In this document: piece after piece, positions 50,195 to 64,000 of the stretch
Numbering within the stretch: position 1 is the stretch's first letter
How the letters are laid out: the number at the start of each line of letters is the position of its first letter
Assembly: GCF_043641665.1 (NCBI RefSeq)
Contig: NC_092180.1
Coordinates: 4,712,391 to 4,776,390, forward strand
Source of the DNA: Enoplosus armatus
Taxonomy: Eukaryota; Chordata; Actinopteri; Centrarchiformes; Enoplosidae
Length of the DNA stretch: 64,000 bases
Direction: 5' to 3'
Notes under the pieces: generated by a model
Databases searched by the model: none
What the model was told of the DNA's origin: nothing
What the model saw: the letters and a program-made list of their open reading frames with translations, nothing else
Position numbers and translations under genes: made by a program

Positions 50195-50250
50195 TGATAG
50201 CTGATTGGCTCAAACGCCGGGACTATGGTGGACGTTTATTGGACAGATGA
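50195..50250 (-). promoter_or_regulatory. Promoter-like region with two CCAAT boxes
   Basis: ATTGG at 50204-50208 and 50238-50242 reads CCAAT on the minus strand, 34 bp apart. This sits just upstream of the putative exon 1 and within a locally CpG-containing stretch. The spacing, about three helical turns, suits NF-Y binding; NF-Y use is inferred. No TATA box seen. Confidence 0.4.
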
Positions 50251-51699
50251 AACTTTTTTTCCCCTGTTGAACCACCAATGACAGGTTGTGTTCCTGGCAC
50301 ATGATGCACACGTTCACTTCACAAGAGCAAACTAAGTGTTGACAGACCTGCGCTCAGTGTTTTGGTTGAGAGAAACTCAATGAATTTGATTTTAAGTTGA
50401 GTAGTTGTTGTAACCGTCTTTTATAAATACTTTTCATTAAAAGTAACTCTTATTGAGAATATTCTCATTTGAGATTTCTTACTTACTGTCATTATGTTTT
50501 GGAGAATGTAATGCACATTGGAAATATTGATCTTACTCTCTGTGTGCGTCTGTATCAAAGATGGTAAACTTTAAACACCTGGATGTGGCAGTTTTCACCA
50601 AGACCATGTTCAGACCTAGTATAGTGATACTTGTGTAAAATGGTACATGTACATTTCCTGAATATGCTATTAAAGCAATTCAATGTCATTGTGTCACAGT
50701 GTAGCATACCAACAGGGGCTTATGAGTTGGGTGTAGTTGTCAAGGATCAGTAATGCCTCCATAACTATATTAACCCTGTAAAGATTCATGGTGTTGCAGT
50801 ATTTTAACTATTTATGTATTTTTTAATCTTTTATTACGAGGTCTGAACACAAGATACCAACTAAACTGTTTTCTGGTGCAAGTTAAAGCTTGTTTACATC
50901 AGTAAACAGACATATTTTCCAGCATGCTTTCTGTACAGTACGTTGTGCGTTGTCCGCAATTACCTGCTGCATCCTCTGTTAGCATTTTGCCTCTTCTCCC
51001 TCTGTGTGAATGGTATCATTGTGTTTTGCCTTTGAGCATTTGTCCTCTTTCCAGGTCTTTGTGGTAGAGTAGGGTTTGTGGTCCAGGTCCGACCTTCTCT
51101 TGTCGGGACCTGGAAGTTACTTGATGTCTTCTGTGATTCACATTATTTACTCCAGACACAGTAACACTCTGAAACTCTTTAACTTATTACACTTAATGTT
51201 TACTTGATATTAAAAGCTATGTACTTTTAATTATTGTGTCATTTCATAATGTAATTCTACTACTGATACTTTGTCTGCTCTGCTATAACTATTGTCTGTT
51301 TGTCTTGGAAGAGGGATCTCTCCACTGTTGCAGTTTGTCTTTATCCAAATCTCAAGGTCTAAGGATAGAAGCTGTTGTAGGAAAGTTTGTGCAAATCTGT
51401 GATTTTGAGCTTTATAAATATAAGTGACTTGACTTAAAGTCAAACCCCTCAATTATACAATACACGAAAATACCTATAATTGATATGATTCACACATTTC
51501 TGATTATGCCTTTAAATAATAACAAAAACAAATATTAATGTTGAATGACTTGGCTTTACGTCTCCAAAACCCCAATTATCTATTTGTCTAAGAGCGATGA
51601 AGTGCATAGATGAGTTAGCCAAAAGTTTCATTGAAATGCAAATGCAATTTTATATTAAAAGATAGCAAAGGGATAATTCACTATATCACACAACACAGC
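50251..51699. other. Intergenic between small gene and lrp4 3' end
   Basis: AT-rich, no exon seen. A minus-strand AATAAA is at 50830-50835 and an ATTAAA at 51226-51231; either could serve lrp4 if its 3' UTR is long. Confidence 0.4.
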
Positions 51700-54494
51700 T
51701 TGTTAGTACTGCCATGGAAATACATATACAGTCTTTTCATATTTACACATCAAGTGACAACCAAACAGAAATCATAAATACCTCTTTTTGTTAACTTTAC
51801 AACAGCTATACGCAACCAGTATTTCATAAGATAAAAGAGCACTATTAAATAACTGGCATCTTCCCTATCATTTACAAGGCTTGGAAACACAGTGGTTAAA
51901 ATAATCCAGCAAAAACAAAACAAAAAAATGTTCTTCTCCAGTGAGTAAAATTAATACAAGTCTAAAAACGGTCATGAAATCCCTTTGTACAAAAGACTAT
52001 ACAACTTAATCAACGCAATATCTTCAACAGAAATGTTTAAATGCTTATATCCACATGATAAAATCTGTACAGTTTTAGCATTCCTGCAGCAGAGTTGGAG
52101 GGACTGTGAGGCGGGATGATTGGTTACTGGGTCGCTGTGATGCTCTGTAGGCCTACTGTAAACCAACCGTCGGAGACCGTAGTTATGTAGCTGCCAAGAC
52201 CCTCTTTCATTGGCCTCAGTGCTTCGTCTAGCAGCAAATCAGCAAGTTGCTGAGCTTGTAGCAGATACTTCAAAATACATGGTTCTGTAAAGTCTAACCG
52301 ATATATTTGTCAATATAGCAATATAGTATTTCCTTGTACCATATTTCAACAACAGACAGAACGGTACTCTAAAGTTAAAGCAATGCATAATATCTTTACT
52401 TGTATTAAATTCATTTTTCAGTAAGTTGTCAGTGATATATTTCTAAACTATAAACCCTCGCTGTCTGGTGGGGTCAGACATGCACAGTGTTCCTAAGTTA
52501 CCCATTTGTTATACTGTACTGTGGCAGATACTGCGAGTACACCTTTGCAATACAGATTTAGAGTTGATGGATCAAAACTCAAATTACGAAAAGAACAAAT
52601 GTTCTCATTTACCTCTACAAGTGTTTGGCCACGCAGATACTTTTGGTTGTATGTGCCACGTTTTTGATATATATTCGCCTCTGAAACTGGCTGCTACCCC
52701 AATACAATAGAGCGCCAAAGTGAAACTGAAAACATTTGTAGTGACACAAACGTCTAAAAATCTAACCCGACAACATAAACTTTCTCAACAATATCTTGTT
52801 CAGTTTAGTTGATGGTATTTAAAAAAAAATGTGATATTGTTTATCTAATATGTCTGTTTGGAGCAGCATTCAAAAAAGAAAAATTCACACAAGCCTAAGA
52901 CCGTCGTTGGTCAAAGTGGCGAGGTAGAGAATGGACAGGGAAGGCCAAATGGCATGTACATTGTGTTAGACAGCTTTAAAGTTGAAGAGACGATGTATAA
53001 TACATGCACTCCAAAGCTGAAAAAAAATTGAAGGGAACTGTTTTTAGCTTTTTTAAGCACTAAAAAATGAATTGTTGTTGGACTTTTGTTAAAATCAAAG
53101 ACCTTCAAATTCTAATAGTTAAGTGCCTTCATGGATACTCTTTTATCTGGATAGTAAACACCAGGAACATCTTTCACATTTTTTGGAAAGACCAATGAAA
53201 GAAACTCTCAATGAGATATTGCATTGGGAAAGTAGTTCCAAAGAAAACACTAGTGTTTTTGGGCAGAAGAAAATCCCAGAGACATATTCTGACACCTGGG
53301 TAAATAAAACCACAACTATCTGCACGGCTGAATAGCCCTAGTGGTACATGTCTGAGAAAATATGTTTTTCTGTGATTTGGGTGACCAAACCCAAGTAAAA
53401 CTAATGTCATGAACATTTTAAAACCTCTGAGAAAAATAAATATACAGCTGAAGGAGGAAAAAGAACGAAATGTTTGGCACTTAGGCTGTTACTTCATCGT
53501 GGCTTCCTCTGCAATGCTGAAGGATCAGCAATGGTTGAATTACAACTTGAAAAAACAAAAAGCTCCTTTCGAGTTACTTTAGCAGTGGATGAATGGGCTT
53601 CTGCAACCAACTGAGAGTGCCAGCTACAGTAAGCCCTTGCTGTAAAATAAAGAATCAGAAGCAGATGGTGTCATCACTGAGGTCTCCCACCGGTGAGGGC
53701 AAGTCAGTAAAAGTCAAACGAAACAAACATCCCGTAATTAAGAATTAGATTTCTATAGAAGTGTAAATGCAGAAAGAAGCATGGAGACTCTGTGAAGCCC
53801 CACCCTTTGGCACTGTCATAAATACAACTCTTGAATAGCCGGGTCCTGCTGTACAAAGTTCTAACACAACACTCTCGCCATTCTCCGAAAGTCAGCAAAC
53901 CCACTCCACAAGAACAAAAACGTTCATAAATAGAGTTCATAAAGACATGAGTGGCATTAGAGAGAGCATCACGGTTACATCGTCCAGGGAGTATGTCGTA
54001 GTTTTAGCTTCGTCCCCCTCAAAAAAAGTTCACAAAAAATAAAGGTGAAGTTGTGCACAGAGAAGCGTTTGTCACATTGAGAGTCTGCATCCTTTAAAAA
54101 GGCTCCAGATAACGCTCGTGTCCCTCTGTTCACTTCCTCCCCAGAGTCCTTTGCTTTCTTATTCCAGCATGCTCATTAGTTTATCATTTTGCCTAAAGGC
54201 AGTAGCACTGAGGGTACTGTTGGAGGACTGTACTGCATGTGAGTGGGCGTGTGTGCGTACAAGTAGGACGGAGCCCCAGTTTCAGAGACAGGAGTTGTGT
54301 TTATGGGAGCTTATTTGTGTCTAACCAGGTTCATATGTACCGTTACTCTACGTATGCAACTGTAACTGTGTTTGTACCTATTTCTCTTTGTGTGTTTGTA
54401 CCAGCTATAAATACAGGTGTGTGTATGAGTGCATTACGTAACGGAGGTTGAGATAAAGCATGGAGGGCGGGGGGGGGGGGGGGGGGGGCCTCCC
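51700..54494 (-). other. lrp4: Probable lrp4 3' UTR
   Basis: This stretch follows the lrp4 stop codon, has no coding exon and has AT-rich UTR texture. The transcript carries a C20 run (54488-54469 read on the minus strand) starting 6 nt after the stop. A repeat fragment (53301-53330) is shared with 26071-26100. The true 3' end is not determined. Confidence 0.4.
54469..54488 (+). repeat. G20 homopolymer just after the lrp4 stop
   Basis: Twenty consecutive G on the plus strand (C20 in the lrp4 transcript), ending six bases from the TGA at 54497-54495. Confidence 0.95.

Positions 54495-64000
<9,506 letters not shown>

Overview
The window is a piece of a ray-finned fish (teleost) chromosome. Evidence is spliced vertebrate genes with compact introns, many long (CA)n/(TG)n microsatellites, and fish-type interspersed repeats. 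About 4% of the window is recognisable coding sequence, and no new multi-gene system was found.

Left edge (1-5520, plus strand): the last two coding exons of nell1 (118-342 and 1804-1854). They encode the C-terminal VWC cysteine pattern and the NELL1-type ending CLQNN. The intron between them carries a 391-bp fold-back MITE flanked by TTAA. A possible long 3' UTR follows.

Middle (about 5.5-46 kb): a gene-poor stretch of about 40 kb. It holds microsatellites, poly-G/poly-C runs, a transposon with 100-130 bp terminal inverted repeats (18493-19394), tRNA-derived SINE pieces, LINE remnants (25.2, 27.3-27.7 and 37.25-37.38 kb), a degenerate DDE transposase fragment (37.17 kb), copies of a repeat rich in 'gctaacatgttagc'-like words, and a 55-bp-period tandem repeat (38.89-39.22 kb). 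Several repeat-free blocks look like conserved enhancers, but that needs alignment.

46.1-50.2 kb, minus strand: a small spliced gene I do not recognise. It has two non-coding 5' exons and two coding exons whose phases join exactly to give 75 aa. A poly(A) signal lies downstream and two CCAAT boxes lie upstream. An extra well-spliced exon candidate (47521-47653) would truncate the reading frame if included.

Right part (about 51.7-64 kb, minus strand): the 3' 40% of lrp4, co-receptor for agrin/MuSK and regulator of Wnt signalling. Fourteen coding exons, one cut by the window edge, join in phase without a break for 773 codons. They cover part of beta-propeller 3, an EGF module, all of propeller 4, the last EGF module, a short stalk, the membrane helix and a cytoplasmic tail with an NPxY motif and a C-terminal ESEV PDZ ligand. 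In human, NELL1 (11p15) and LRP4 (11p11) share a chromosome arm, so finding both here is compatible with old synteny. They are not a functional unit.
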